DNA of 64,000 nucleotides from Nocardiopsis metallicus (lineage in GTDB: Bacteria; Actinomycetota; Actinomycetes; Streptosporangiales; Streptosporangiaceae). This document shows positions 1 to 8,880 of this stretch, piece after piece. The stretch's first letter is position 1; each line of letters opens with the position of its first letter. The translations under genes and the position numbers were made by a program. The stretch is taken from contig NZ_JACHDO010000001.1 in NCBI RefSeq assembly GCF_014201115.1, forward strand, positions 4,526,001 to 4,590,000. Direction: 5' to 3'. Below the pieces are notes generated by a model. The model was not told where the DNA came from, searched no databases, and saw nothing but the letters and a program-made list of their open reading frames with translations.

Positions 1-2
1 TG

Positions 3-848
3 GACCTGTCCGCGCCGGGCAAGCGCACCGGTCGCTCCCCTGACCGCTCCCCCGGTCTGCTCACCGACGCCGAGCCCGACGGCCAGCGCGCCAACGGATT
101 CGCGCACCTGGTCCGCGCGCGCCTGGCCCACCAGCCCCCGGCCACGGCCCCCGGCGGTGAAGCCGACCCCGACGCGCCCGCCCCCGGCCACGTGGTCGTG
201 GTCGCCGGGACCACCCCGGGGCGCGCGGGCACCGCCGCCGCCGTGAACCTGGCCGCCGCACTGGCCCGGACCGGCTCCGAGACCCTGCTGGTCTGCGCGG
301 ACCCGCGCACCGGCACCGCCGCCGAACTCCTCGGGCTGGCCGAGGGCCCGGGCCTGGCCGAAGTCCTGGTGGACGGTGAGGACCCCACCCAGCTGGAGGT
401 CCGCCCCGCCGACGTCCCCCGCCTGCGGGTGCTGGGCCACGGGAGGCCCGGTACCACCGCCCCGATCCAGGGCGGCGCCGCCGAGCTGGTGGAGCTGCTG
501 CGCCCGCACGCGGAGTTCGTGGTGATCGCCACCGCCGCCGTCAGCGAGCGCGCCGACGCCCACGCCCTGGCCGCCTCCGCCGACGTCCTGCTGCCCGTGG
601 TGGAGCTGGGCCGGAGCCGCCGCGCGGACCTGACCGGGACGGTCACCGCCGGGGAGCGCTTCGGGGTCACCGTTCCGGGGGCGATCACCGTCCCGCGCCA
701 GCCGGACCCCGGCCCCGCCCCGTCGGCCCCGCTGCCCGTGCCGCCCGCGCCCCGGCTCCCCAGTGAGGCCGAGGCCGGGTCCGACTCCGCTGCCGGGAGG
801 ACCTCCAAGCCGAACCACGCCGAGGTGCCCGTCGGGTCGCGGCGTTGA
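3..848 (+). CDS. CpsD/BY-kinase-like P-loop protein, 5' partial and degenerate
   Basis: The frame is open to the left edge, so the N-terminus is outside the window. The visible part resembles the cytoplasmic ATPase half of Wzz/CpsD polysaccharide co-polymerases: a segment like the EAFRxLRxNL linker (NGFAHLVRARLAH), a P-loop-like stretch (VAGTTPGRAGTAAAVNLA), an A'-motif-like LLVCADPR, then the 'GLAEVL' and 'LxVLxxG' signatures. Key residues are lost: the Walker A lysine position holds glycine, and the DxPP Walker B strand reads VVIATAAV. The tail is proline-rich and lacks the tyrosine cluster of BY-kinases. It is therefore probably a catalytically dead scaffold that helps control chain length. 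It overlaps the next gene by four bases, which suggests translational coupling. Family membership is fairly clear; loss of activity is inferred from the missing residues. Confidence 0.7.
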   Translation, partial: DLSAPGKRTGRSPDRSPGLLTDAEPDGQRANGFAHLVRARLAHQPPATAPGGEADPDAPAPGHVVVVAGTTPGRAGTAAAVNLAAALARTGSETLLVCADPRTGTAAELLGLAEGPGLAEVLVDGEDPTQLEVRPADVPRLRVLGHGRPGTTAPIQGGAAELVELLRPHAEFVVIATAAVSERADAHALAASADVLLPVVELGRSRRADLTGTVTAGERFGVTVPGAITVPRQPDPGPAPSAPLPVPPAPRLPSEAEAGSDSAAGRTSKPNHAEVPVGSRR

Positions 849-2269
849 CCGGCCCGGGGAAGGCCTTCCGGGGTACCTCCCCGCGGGGTTGGCACGTGTC
901 CGACGGCTCCTGGGCGGTCCCGCCCCGGCGGGGGGCCGCGGTCACCGGCTGGCCGCTGATCTGGCTGCTGGCCGGATACCCGCTGTGGTGGGCGCTGGGC
1001 ATGGGGCAGTTCGCCTACTGGCTGTTCGCCGTGCCCATGCTGGCCGAGCTGGTGCGCCGGCACCGGACCGCGGGGCTGCGGGTGCCGCCCTACTTCTGGC
1101 TGTGGGGGCTGTTCGTCGTCTGGACGGTCCTGGGCCTGGCCCTGGTCCCGCTGGAGATGCCCGGGACGGTCCCGGACAGCGGCGGCTACGCGGGCGCGCT
1201 GCTGCGGGTGGTCAACTACCTGGTGCTGACCGTGCTGCTGCTGTACGTCGGCAACCTGACCGAGCGGGAGCTGCCGGCCCGGCTGGTGGTGTGGGCCCTG
1301 GCGGTGCTGTGCCTGGTCACGGTGGCCGGGGGCTACCTCGGGATGTTCGCGCCCCGGTTCGAGTTCACCGCGCCGCTGGAGTACCTGGTCCCGGGTTCCC
1401 TGGCCGACGATCCCTACATGCACACCCTGATCCATCCGGCGTCCGCGCAGATCATGGACGTCTTCGGCGGGATCGACTCGGCTCGGCCCAAGGCCCCCTG
1501 GGAGTACACCAACGTCTGGGGCTACATGCTGTCCCTGCTGCTGATCTGGGTGGTGGTGGGCTGGGCGGTCCAGGGTTCGGGCTGGATCCGTCTGGGTGCC
1601 CTGGCCGCGGTCGCGCTGTCCGTGGTCCCGGTCGTGTACTCGCTGAACCGCGCGCTGTGGGCCGGACTCGCGCTCTCGCTGGCCTTCGGCGCGGCCCAGG
1701 CGCTGCGCCGGGGCCGGGTGGTCCTGGTCAGTACCGGGGCGCTGGCCGTGGTGGCCCTGCTGATCGCGCTGGTGCTGTCGCCGCTGGCCGACGTCGTGCG
1801 GGCCCGGGCGGACAACCCGCACAGCGACGACGGGCGGGCGGCGACCAACTCCGCCTCCGTCGAGGCCGCGAACCTGTCCCCGATCAACGGCTGGGGCACC
1901 ACCCGGGAGTCGCTGGGCAGCTCCGACTCCATCGCGATCGGCCCCACGGCCGAGTGCCCGGGCTGCGGACAGCACGTGATCGGCAACGCCGGTCAGCTGT
2001 GGATCACCCTCATCTCGAGCGGTTGGGTCGGCGCCTTCCTGCTCTTCGCGTTCTTCGCGGCGGTGGCCTGGCGCTACCGGGCCGCGTCGACGGCGGTCGG
2101 GCAGGGCGCCCTGCTGACCGTCCTGCTTCTGTTCTGGTACATGTTCTTCTACGTCGCGCTGATGTCCCCCCTCGCCGTCACCATGATCGCCGTCGCCCTG
2201 CTCTGGCGCGTCGAGGAACCGGTGCTCGGCCGTCGGGTGACCGCGCGCACCGGCGGGGGTGCCTGGTGA
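845..2269 (+). CDS. O-antigen ligase/polymerase-like membrane protein (Wzy-like)
   Basis: Roughly ten to twelve hydrophobic segments spread over 474 residues, with a long extracytoplasmic loop (about residues 300-400) that includes a CPGCG motif, match the layout of Wzy polymerases and WaaL-type ligases. The SLNRALWAGL motif after a transmembrane helix recalls the conserved arginine region of the Wzy_C family. The likely role is joining lipid-linked repeat units outside the membrane. The start is uncertain: the TTG used here overlaps the upstream stop codon, and an in-frame GTG at 896 would remove 17 residues; neither has a strong ribosome binding site. Its position between a CpsD-like protein and sulfotransferase/flippase genes supports a polysaccharide role. 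It could also be a ligase rather than a polymerase. Confidence 0.72.
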   Translation: MTGPGKAFRGTSPRGWHVSDGSWAVPPRRGAAVTGWPLIWLLAGYPLWWALGMGQFAYWLFAVPMLAELVRRHRTAGLRVPPYFWLWGLFVVWTVLGLALVPLEMPGTVPDSGGYAGALLRVVNYLVLTVLLLYVGNLTERELPARLVVWALAVLCLVTVAGGYLGMFAPRFEFTAPLEYLVPGSLADDPYMHTLIHPASAQIMDVFGGIDSARPKAPWEYTNVWGYMLSLLLIWVVVGWAVQGSGWIRLGALAAVALSVVPVVYSLNRALWAGLALSLAFGAAQALRRGRVVLVSTGALAVVALLIALVLSPLADVVRARADNPHSDDGRAATNSASVEAANLSPINGWGTTRESLGSSDSIAIGPTAECPGCGQHVIGNAGQLWITLISSGWVGAFLLFAFFAAVAWRYRAASTAVGQGALLTVLLLFWYMFFYVALMSPLAVTMIAVALLWRVEEPVLGRRVTARTGGGAW

Positions 2270-3492
2270 ACAGCGAGACCACCTATCTGACCGACCTCGC
2301 GGCCGTGCTGTGGCCCTGCGGGGGCCTGCTCGGGCCCGGCGACGGGGCGTTGCGGCGGACCGCCCGACGCAACCGGGGCAACCAGTACCTTCCGGTGCCC
2401 AACGCGCACAACCCGAGGGTGATCCTGCCCGCGCACAACCGCTCGGCGGCCACCCGCGGCATCACCTCCTTCGCCCAGGGCCACTCCCTGCGCGAGCGGC
2501 TGCGAACCCTGCTGCTGACCGGGGCGTTCGCCACCGGGATCGCTCCGCTGCTGCTGCGCGACCGGCTGTACGTGGGCGCGGGACCGGGGATCGAGCACGC
2601 GCTCGCCACCGCCCTGGACCGCGAGCTGTCCATCGCGATCCACGTGGGACCGCCGCGCGCCAACCGCAAGCCGGTCCTGCTGCTGCTCACCCCGGGCGGG
2701 CGCACCATCGGCTACGCCAAGGTCGCCATCAACGACCTCACCTCCCGTCTGGTCCACGCCGAGACCCGGGCCCTGCGCCACCTCGCCGAAGCCCGGCTGC
2801 GGGACGTGACCGTGCCGCGGCTGCTCTACGACGGCGAATGGAACGGCCACCCGCTGCTCGTACAGGAGGCGCTGCCGGTCGGCGACCAGACGGACCGGCC
2901 CACCCGGCACCAGCTGCTGCGCTGCGTCACCCAGATCGTGGGACTGGCGCGGGTGCGCGAGCGCAGACTCTCGGCGAGCCCCTACCGCAGGGCCCTGGAC
3001 GAGCGCATCGCCAAACTCGGCACCCGCCCCGAGGCCGCTCCGCTGCGCGCCGCACTGCACCGCCTCCCGGACGTGTCGCTGCCCTTCGGCGCCTGGCACG
3101 GGGACCTGACCAGGTGGAACATCGCCAGCACCGCGCGCAGGGCCTTCGTGTGGGACTGGGAGCGGCTCGCCATGGACGCGCCCGCGGGGTTCGACGCCCT
3201 GCACTACGACCTCAACGAGGCCGTGCAGGCCGGGGTCCACCCGGGCGTACACCGCTGGCTGGACAGCGGTTCCCGGCTGCTGCGCGACCCGCTGATGGCC
3301 GAGAGCGGTCTGCGGGAGCACGTCGTCTCCACCGTGATGGCGCTGTACCTGATCGATCTCGCCACCCGCTACCTCCAGGACCGCCAGGCCGAGAACGGCG
3401 GCGGTTTCGCCGCCGTCGACGACTGGCTGCTGCCCGCGCTGGAGGGGCTTCAGGAGAGGGCGGCCCACGAGGCCACCCACGTCACCGGCTGA
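2266..3492 (+). CDS. aminoglycoside-phosphotransferase-fold kinase of the polysaccharide locus
   Basis: The GTG start overlaps the upstream stop as GTGA and has a GGGGGT ribosome binding site seven bases before it, so the 408-residue protein is well defined. The C-terminal half carries the APH-fold catalytic loop (HGDLTRWN, near residue 285) and the metal-binding DWE a little further on. The N-terminal 130 residues are not recognisable. The family phosphorylates small molecules or sugars with ATP. Its place in a Wzy/Wzx/sulfotransferase run suggests a sugar or lipid-linked intermediate rather than an antibiotic as substrate, which is inference from context. No membrane segment or signal peptide is evident. 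Confidence 0.68.
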   Translation: MNSETTYLTDLAAVLWPCGGLLGPGDGALRRTARRNRGNQYLPVPNAHNPRVILPAHNRSAATRGITSFAQGHSLRERLRTLLLTGAFATGIAPLLLRDRLYVGAGPGIEHALATALDRELSIAIHVGPPRANRKPVLLLLTPGGRTIGYAKVAINDLTSRLVHAETRALRHLAEARLRDVTVPRLLYDGEWNGHPLLVQEALPVGDQTDRPTRHQLLRCVTQIVGLARVRERRLSASPYRRALDERIAKLGTRPEAAPLRAALHRLPDVSLPFGAWHGDLTRWNIASTARRAFVWDWERLAMDAPAGFDALHYDLNEAVQAGVHPGVHRWLDSGSRLLRDPLMAESGLREHVVSTVMALYLIDLATRYLQDRQAENGGGFAAVDDWLLPALEGLQERAAHEATHVTG

Positions 3493-3583
3493 ACGCCGCG
3501 CCGGGCCGTTCCGCCGCACACCGCAACCCACCGGGTCCCCGCCACGAAGGGGATCCCGCAGACGCACTTCGAAGGAGCTCGCG

Positions 3584-4459
3584 ATGCCCCGGGCCACCTC
3601 GCCCCTGAACCGTCTGGCCGCCCCGGCCAGGCGCGCCCTGCTCCCCCTCGCCGACGGTCTGGGCGGGCTGACCGGCTCCGCCCGCGCCCTGCCCGACTTC
3701 CTCATCTGCGGGGCCCAGCGCTCCGGCACCACCTCGCTGTTCAAGGCCCTGTCCCAGCACCCGGCGGCGACCGGCCCGGTGCTGCGCAAGGGGGTCCACT
3801 ACTTCGACACCGGGTACCAGCACGGGCTCACCTGGTACCGCTCGCACTTCCCGCTGCGTGCCACCCTGCGCGCGCGGTGGGGGCGGCCCCCGGTCCGGGT
3901 CTTCGAGTCCAGCCCCTACTACCTGTTCCACCCGCTGGCCGCCGAGCGGATCGCCCGGGACCTGCCCCAGGCGCGGATCGTGGTGATCCTGCGCGACCCG
4001 GTCGAGCGGGCCTACTCCGCGCACGCCCACGAGACCGCGCGGGGTTTCGAGACCGAACCGTTCGGGCGCGCGCTCGACCTGGAGGACAAACGGCTGTCCG
4101 GGACCGAGGAGCGGCTGGTGGCGGACCCCGCCCACCACTCGCACTCCCACCAGCACCACGGCTACGTGGCCCGGGGGCGCTACGTCGACCAGCTGGTCCG
4201 GATGGAGCGGGCCGTGGGACGCGAGCGCATGCACGTGGTGGACTACGCGGACCTGTTCGGCGGAGGCCCCGCGGCGCTGGAGGGGATCATGCGCTTCCTC
4301 GGCCTGCCGCCGGACCCGCGGACCACCCTGGGGCGGCACAACGCCCGTAAGCGCTCGGTGCTGCCGGAGTCCCTGCGCGCCGAACTCACCTCGCGGTTCG
4401 CGGACAGCGACGCCCGCCTCGCCGCCTGGTGGGGCCGCACCCCCTCGTGGTGCCGGTGA
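3584..4459 (+). CDS. PAPS-dependent sulfotransferase
   Basis: This is a 291-residue cytoplasmic sulfotransferase of the heparan-sulfate type. The 5'-phosphosulfate-binding loop is at residues 43-51 (GAQRSGTTS) and the 3'-phosphate-binding motif at 137-145 (RDPVERAYS). It should move sulfate from PAPS to a hydroxyl or amine of a glycan or lipid. GAAGGAG sits about seven bases before the ATG, so the start is firm. The 91-base gap before it is the only sizeable gap in this run, so it may have its own promoter. A second sulfotransferase, ATP sulfurylase genes and a PAP phosphatase lie within 17 kb. The acceptor is probably the repeat unit made by the neighbouring enzymes, which is inferred. Confidence 0.85.
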   Translation: MPRATSPLNRLAAPARRALLPLADGLGGLTGSARALPDFLICGAQRSGTTSLFKALSQHPAATGPVLRKGVHYFDTGYQHGLTWYRSHFPLRATLRARWGRPPVRVFESSPYYLFHPLAAERIARDLPQARIVVILRDPVERAYSAHAHETARGFETEPFGRALDLEDKRLSGTEERLVADPAHHSHSHQHHGYVARGRYVDQLVRMERAVGRERMHVVDYADLFGGGPAALEGIMRFLGLPPDPRTTLGRHNARKRSVLPESLRAELTSRFADSDARLAAWWGRTPSWCR

Positions 4460-5967
4460 CCCCGACCGAGGCCCGACCGGACAGCGGCCTGCGCCGGGTC
4501 CTGCGCGGCGGGGTGGTCAACATGGCGGGCGCGGTGGTGAGCGCGGCGCTCAACCTCGCGCTGATCATCGCGATCACCCGGGCGTTCTCGCAGGAGACGG
4601 CCGGGCTGCTGTTCTCGGCGACGTCGGTGTTCCTGATCATGGCGGCGGTGGCCAACCTCGGCGCCCCGGACGGGCTGGTGTACTTCATCGCCCGGATGCG
4701 GGTCTTCGGCCGCCAAGGCGGGGTCCCGGCGCTGCTGCGGCTGGCGCTGGGCCCCGCCATGCTGGCGGCCTGCCTGGTCTCGGTGCTGCTGGTGGTCTTC
4801 GCCCGACCTCTGGCGGACGCCCTGGGTCCGGAGGAAGCCACCGCCTACCTGCGGATCCTGGCGCTCTTCCTGCCGTTCGCGGTGCTCACCGACTCCGCGT
4901 TGGCGGCCACCCGCGCCCACCACGACATGTCGGTGACCGTCCTGGTCGACAAGGTGGGCCGCCCGCTGGCGCAGCTGGGCCTGGTGGCGATGATCGCGCT
5001 CAGCGGTTCGGCCGGGCTGCTCGCCCTGGCCTGGGCCGGGCCCTACCTGCCCGCCGCGGTGCTGGCCTGGTTCTGGCTGGGCCGGATCGTGCGCCGGTCG
5101 GTCCCCGAGGAGCCGCGCGAACCCGCGGACGCGCCCGCCGGTACTCCCGCCGGGGAGGAGCGGGTCACCTCTGCCGGGTTCTGGTCGTTCTCGCTGCCCC
5201 GCGCCCTGGGCGGGGTCGCCCAGATGGGTGTGCAGCGCGGCGGTGTGGTGATGGTGGCCCTGCTCAACGGACTGACCGGCGCGGCCGTCTTCACCGCGGC
5301 CACCCGGATCATGGTCGTCGGGCAGTTCGGCACCCAGGCCGTGCTGTACGCGGCCCAGCCCCGGTTCGCCGAGCTCCTGGCCGCCCGCGACCACGCGGCC
5401 GTGCGCGCGCTCTACCAGGCGGGGACGTCCTGGCTGGTCTGCCTGACCTGGCCGCTGTACCTGTCCGCGCTGGTGTTCGCGCCCGAGGTGATGAAGCTGT
5501 TCGGTGCCGAGTACTCGACCGGGGCGACGGCGCTGGTCATCGTGTGCGCGGGCCAGCTGGCCGCCCAGGTGCTGGGGATGGGCGACCTCATCCTCACCAT
5601 GACCGGGCGCACCGGGCTGAACCTGCTCAACAACGTGATGTCGCTTCTGGTCAACGTGGTGGTGTGCGTGCTGCTGGTGCCCTCGCACGGCGCGGCGGGC
5701 GCGGCGGCGGCCCTGGTGGCCGCCGTCCTGATCCGCAAGTTCCTCCCCCTGTGGCAGCTGCGCTCCCTGGTCCTGCTGCACCCCTTCAGCCGTCCCGTGC
5801 TGATCGCGACCGGCAGCGCGCTGGTGTGGTTCGCCGCCCTGCCGCTGCTGCTGGACGCGGTGACCGGCGGCGGGCTCCCGGCCCTGGCCGCCGCCGCGGG
5901 AGCGGGCGTGGGCGGTCACCTGTACACGGTCTGGCACACCCGCGCGCACCTTCAACTCCGGAGGTGA
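4429..5967 (+). CDS. oligosaccharide flippase, Wzx/MATE-like
   Basis: Twelve to fourteen hydrophobic helices over about 512 residues, with the N-terminal helix pair starting 'LRGGVVNMAGAVVS' and regularly spaced helices, match the polysaccharide_synt/MviN-like flippase fold. It would carry undecaprenyl-linked repeat units across the membrane to the Wzy-like protein. The start is uncertain: GTG at 4429 lies inside the sulfotransferase gene, while GTG at 4456 overlaps its stop codon as GTGA, an arrangement repeated elsewhere in this run and therefore attractive. Either way the hydrophobic core is unaffected. Confidence 0.78.
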   Translation: MGPHPLVVPVTPTEARPDSGLRRVLRGGVVNMAGAVVSAALNLALIIAITRAFSQETAGLLFSATSVFLIMAAVANLGAPDGLVYFIARMRVFGRQGGVPALLRLALGPAMLAACLVSVLLVVFARPLADALGPEEATAYLRILALFLPFAVLTDSALAATRAHHDMSVTVLVDKVGRPLAQLGLVAMIALSGSAGLLALAWAGPYLPAAVLAWFWLGRIVRRSVPEEPREPADAPAGTPAGEERVTSAGFWSFSLPRALGGVAQMGVQRGGVVMVALLNGLTGAAVFTAATRIMVVGQFGTQAVLYAAQPRFAELLAARDHAAVRALYQAGTSWLVCLTWPLYLSALVFAPEVMKLFGAEYSTGATALVIVCAGQLAAQVLGMGDLILTMTGRTGLNLLNNVMSLLVNVVVCVLLVPSHGAAGAAAALVAAVLIRKFLPLWQLRSLVLLHPFSRPVLIATGSALVWFAALPLLLDAVTGGGLPALAAAAGAGVGGHLYTVWHTRAHLQLRR

Positions 5968-6056
5968 CCGAACTCCGGCCGTCACCGCGCGTCGCCTTCC
6001 CCGCCGGGCTCCCCGCGCTCACGATTGAACACCCAGAGCAATGGACTGATGACTGA

Positions 6057-6515
6057 ATGCCTGACCGACCGGTTCTCCTGGTGGCCTCCAGCGGGGGCCA
6101 CCTCACCCAGCTCCGCTCCCTGCGCCCCTGGTGGCAGGGCAGGGAACGCGTGTGGGTCACCTTCCGCACCCCCGACGCCGAGTCCTCGCTGGCCGACGAG
6201 TCGGTGCGCTGGGCCCACCACCCCACCACGCGCCACGTCGGCAACCTGTTGCGCAACACGGTCCTGGCCCTGCGGGTGATGCGCGCGCGGCGTCCCGCCG
6301 CCGTGGTCAGCACCGGTGCCGGGGTGGCCCTGCCGTTCTTCGTCCTGGCCTGGCTGATGCGGATACCCACCGTCTACATCGAGGTCTACGACCGCATCGA
6401 CACCCCCACCCTCACCGCCCGGCTCTGCAAGCCCTTCACCCGCCTGTTCCTCGCCCAGTGGGAGGAACAGCGCTCGTTCATGCCGACCGCCATTACCGTA
6501 GGACCGCTGCTGTGA
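6057..6515 (+). CDS. Alg14-like glycosyltransferase membrane subunit
   Basis: A 152-residue protein beginning with the GT-B N-lobe signature VASSGGHLTQL, as in Alg14, EpsE/PssD and MurG. A hydrophobic stretch near residues 78-100 probably anchors it to the membrane. It has only the acceptor-binding half of a GT28 enzyme. The donor-binding half is encoded by the next gene, whose GTG start overlaps this stop as GTGA. The two proteins should form one nucleotide-sugar transferase acting on a lipid-linked sugar at the cytoplasmic face. The family link is strong; the sugar is unknown. Confidence 0.8.
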   Translation: MPDRPVLLVASSGGHLTQLRSLRPWWQGRERVWVTFRTPDAESSLADESVRWAHHPTTRHVGNLLRNTVLALRVMRARRPAAVVSTGAGVALPFFVLAWLMRIPTVYIEVYDRIDTPTLTARLCKPFTRLFLAQWEEQRSFMPTAITVGPLL

Positions 6516-8053
6516 CCGAACAGACCACCCGCCCCACGCGCCGCCCCGGCGGCAGCGACCACCCCGACGTGGTCGTCAGCCTCGGCACCGACCACCACGC
6601 CTTCGACCGTCTGGTGCGCTGGACCGACGACTACGCCCGCCGCCGCCCGGACCTGCGGGTACTGGTCCAGCACGGGAACAGCCAGGCCCCGGCCAGGGCC
6701 TCGGGCACCCCGTTCCTGCCCGGCGAGGAGCTCTCCGAGGCGATGCGCTCGGCCGCCGTCGTGGTCACGCACGGCGGCCCCGGGACCATCACGCAGGCGC
6801 GGGCCGCCGGGCACCTGCCGGTCGTGGTCGCCCGGGACCCCGAGCTGGGCGAGCACGTGGACAACCACCAGCTGCTGTTCGTCAAGCGGGTGGAGGAGGC
6901 GGGCCGGGTGCGCGCCTGCACCACCGCCCAGCAGCTGCACGCGTTCATCGACAAGGCCCTGGCCTCACCCGAGGACTTCCGGGTGGACCCGGGCGCCGAC
7001 GACGGAACCGAACGCGCGGCCCTGCGCGCCGGTCAACTGATCGACCTGCTCACCCACGAGACGGACGAGGCCACGGTGGACAGTGCCCGGGAGGGCTCCG
7101 CGACGGGGGCAGAGACCACCGCGGCGACCAGGACGCCGAACGGCACCTGGCCGGCGGTGACGGTGGTCGTGCCCACCCGTGACCGGCCCGAGCTGCTGCG
7201 CCGCACCCTGCGTGCGATCGTCGAGCAGGACTACCCCGGGCGGATCACCACCATCGTGGTCTACGACAACGATCAGCCCGACCCCTCGCTCGCCCACACC
7301 GAGGGCGACCGCCCGGTCCGGGTGGTGACCAACACGCTCACCCCGGGGCTGGCCGGGGCGCGCAACACCGGCGTGCTGGGCGCCGACACCGAGCTCGTGG
7401 CCTTCTGCGACGACGACGACACCTGGCTTCCCGAGAAGCTCCGCGCCCAGGTGGAGATCATGCGCGCCGAACCCGGCACCGACATGGTGTGCTGCGGTAT
7501 CCAGGTGGTCTACGACCGGGTCGAGTCCGAGCGGATCCTGGACCGGACCAGCGTCACCTTCGCCGACCTGCTGAAGTCGCGGCTGACCGAGCTGCACCCG
7601 TCCACCTTCCTGATCCGGCGTTCGGCCATGATCGACGGCTGCGGAACGGTGAGCGAGGAGATCCCCGGCAGCTACGCCGAGGACTACGAGCTGCTGCTAC
7701 GGCTGGCCAGGCGCGCCCCGATCCGCAACGTCCCCGAGCCCGGCGTGCGGGTGCTGTGGCACCGCAAGTCCTTCTTCTCGGAGCGCTGGCACACCATCTC
7801 CACCGCGCTGCGCTGGCTGCTGGAGCGCTACCCGGAGTTCGCCCTGGTACCGCGCGGCTACGCGAGGATCGCGGGCCAGATCGCCTTCGCCGAGGCGGCC
7901 GCCAAGCGGCGCGGGCAGGCGCTGCGGTGGATCGGGCGGACCCTGCGCAACCGGCCTCTGGAGGGCCGGTCCTACCTGGCCCTCCTGGTGGTGTGCGGCG
8001 TTCCGGCCGGTTGGATCCTGCGCCTGCTCCACCTGCGCGGCAAGGGGGTGTAG
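6512..8053 (+). CDS. fusion: Alg13-like GT28 donor domain plus GT2 glycosyltransferase
   Basis: The GTG start overlaps the Alg14-like stop and is preceded by TAGGA. Residues about 15-170 are an Alg13/EpsF-type domain (VVVSLGTDHHAF; VVVTHGGPGTI; the GEHVDNHQ segment), the partner of the preceding protein. After a linker, residues about 205-430 are a GT2 transferase: VTVVVPTRDRPELL, then the metal-binding acidic run CDDDDTW, then a YAEDYELLLRL catalytic-base region. A weakly hydrophobic C-terminus follows. One polypeptide would thus carry two consecutive sugar-adding activities. The frame is continuous across the linker, so this is a true fusion and not two overlapping genes. Confidence 0.8.
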   Translation: MTEQTTRPTRRPGGSDHPDVVVSLGTDHHAFDRLVRWTDDYARRRPDLRVLVQHGNSQAPARASGTPFLPGEELSEAMRSAAVVVTHGGPGTITQARAAGHLPVVVARDPELGEHVDNHQLLFVKRVEEAGRVRACTTAQQLHAFIDKALASPEDFRVDPGADDGTERAALRAGQLIDLLTHETDEATVDSAREGSATGAETTAATRTPNGTWPAVTVVVPTRDRPELLRRTLRAIVEQDYPGRITTIVVYDNDQPDPSLAHTEGDRPVRVVTNTLTPGLAGARNTGVLGADTELVAFCDDDDTWLPEKLRAQVEIMRAEPGTDMVCCGIQVVYDRVESERILDRTSVTFADLLKSRLTELHPSTFLIRRSAMIDGCGTVSEEIPGSYAEDYELLLRLARRAPIRNVPEPGVRVLWHRKSFFSERWHTISTALRWLLERYPEFALVPRGYARIAGQIAFAEAAAKRRGQALRWIGRTLRNRPLEGRSYLALLVVCGVPAGWILRLLHLRGKGV

Positions 8054-8082
8054 GCACACCGGCAGGAGGGGTTCGGTCCGGG

Positions 8083-8880
8083 TCAGCTCCAGCGGAAGAA
8101 ACGGATGGCCAGCGGCCACAGCAGCACTGTGGTGGCGACCAACACCAGCAGGTGGAGGGGCTGTGGTGGCTGGCCGGTCCAGGCCTCGCGCAGGACGTGC
8201 AGGGCGGCGCCGGAGGGCAGGACGTCCGTGACCCGCTGGAGCGAGGCGGGCATGTCCTCGGCGGGGAAGAGGACCCCGCTGAGGAACATGCCGGGAACCA
8301 GCACCACCGCGCCCAGGGCGTTGGCCCAGGTGGCGTTGGGGACCAGCCCGCCGATCAGTGCGGACAGCGCCAGCAGCGCCATCGCGGCCAAGAGCAGGCC
8401 GAGCACGAACCAGCCCGGGGCGACCGGCATCCGCAGGTCGTAGACGAGCCATCCGACGCCGAGGATCACCGCGCAAGCGCCGACCATGTTGACCGCACCG
8501 ACCAGGGTGTGGGCGAGCAGCAGCGCGCCGGGCGGGGCCGGGGTGGCGGAGATCCGACGCAGGTAGCGATGCTCGCGGGCGGCGGCCAGGGTCGTGGGGA
8601 CGATCACCAGCGAGATGGCCATCAGGGCGACGCCGAGGGCGACGGGCGCCATTACCGCGTCCACCGCGCGCAGGCCACCGTGGGCGGGGTCGTGGTCGAA
8701 CATGTCGGGCAGCTGCGCGAATAGCAGCATGATCAGCAACGGCGTCAGCAGCGTGAACACCATGAGCAGGCGGTCGCGCCCGGCGGCGCGCATCTCGCTG
8801 GCGCAGATCGCCAGCACCATGTGTGCGACCGGGGCGCGCGGCGGCACGGCCACCGAGGCGGTACGGGCAGGCGGGCTCAT
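8083..8880 (-). CDS. ABC-2 type transporter permease
   Basis: 265 residues with six hydrophobic segments and the ABC-2 layout: a first helix after 'RDRLLMVFTLLTPLLI', then a five-helix core ending LLWPLAIRFFRW. Its ATG overlaps the ATPase stop as ATGA, so the two are translationally coupled. It is likely the membrane half of an efflux pump. The substrate is unknown; location between polysaccharide genes permits a cell-surface role, but the TetR neighbour is more typical of drug export. Its stop lies only 29 bases from that of the convergent glycosyltransferase, with no obvious terminator between. Confidence 0.85.
   Translation of the reverse strand: MSPPARTASVAVPPRAPVAHMVLAICASEMRAAGRDRLLMVFTLLTPLLIMLLFAQLPDMFDHDPAHGGLRAVDAVMAPVALGVALMAISLVIVPTTLAAAREHRYLRRISATPAPPGALLLAHTLVGAVNMVGACAVILGVGWLVYDLRMPVAPGWFVLGLLLAAMALLALSALIGGLVPNATWANALGAVVLVPGMFLSGVLFPAEDMPASLQRVTDVLPSGAALHVLREAWTGQPPQPLHLLVLVATTVLLWPLAIRFFRWS

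Noticed and set aside
61..1002. Minus-strand open frames rich in Arg/Pro/Gly opposite the polysaccharide genes
   Set aside because: Composition is that of GC-rich antisense frames; no motifs or ribosome binding sites, and the plus-strand proteins are clearly real.
2149..4339. Long minus-strand frames opposite the kinase and sulfotransferase genes
   Set aside because: Antisense frames without homology; plus-strand products have intact catalytic motifs.
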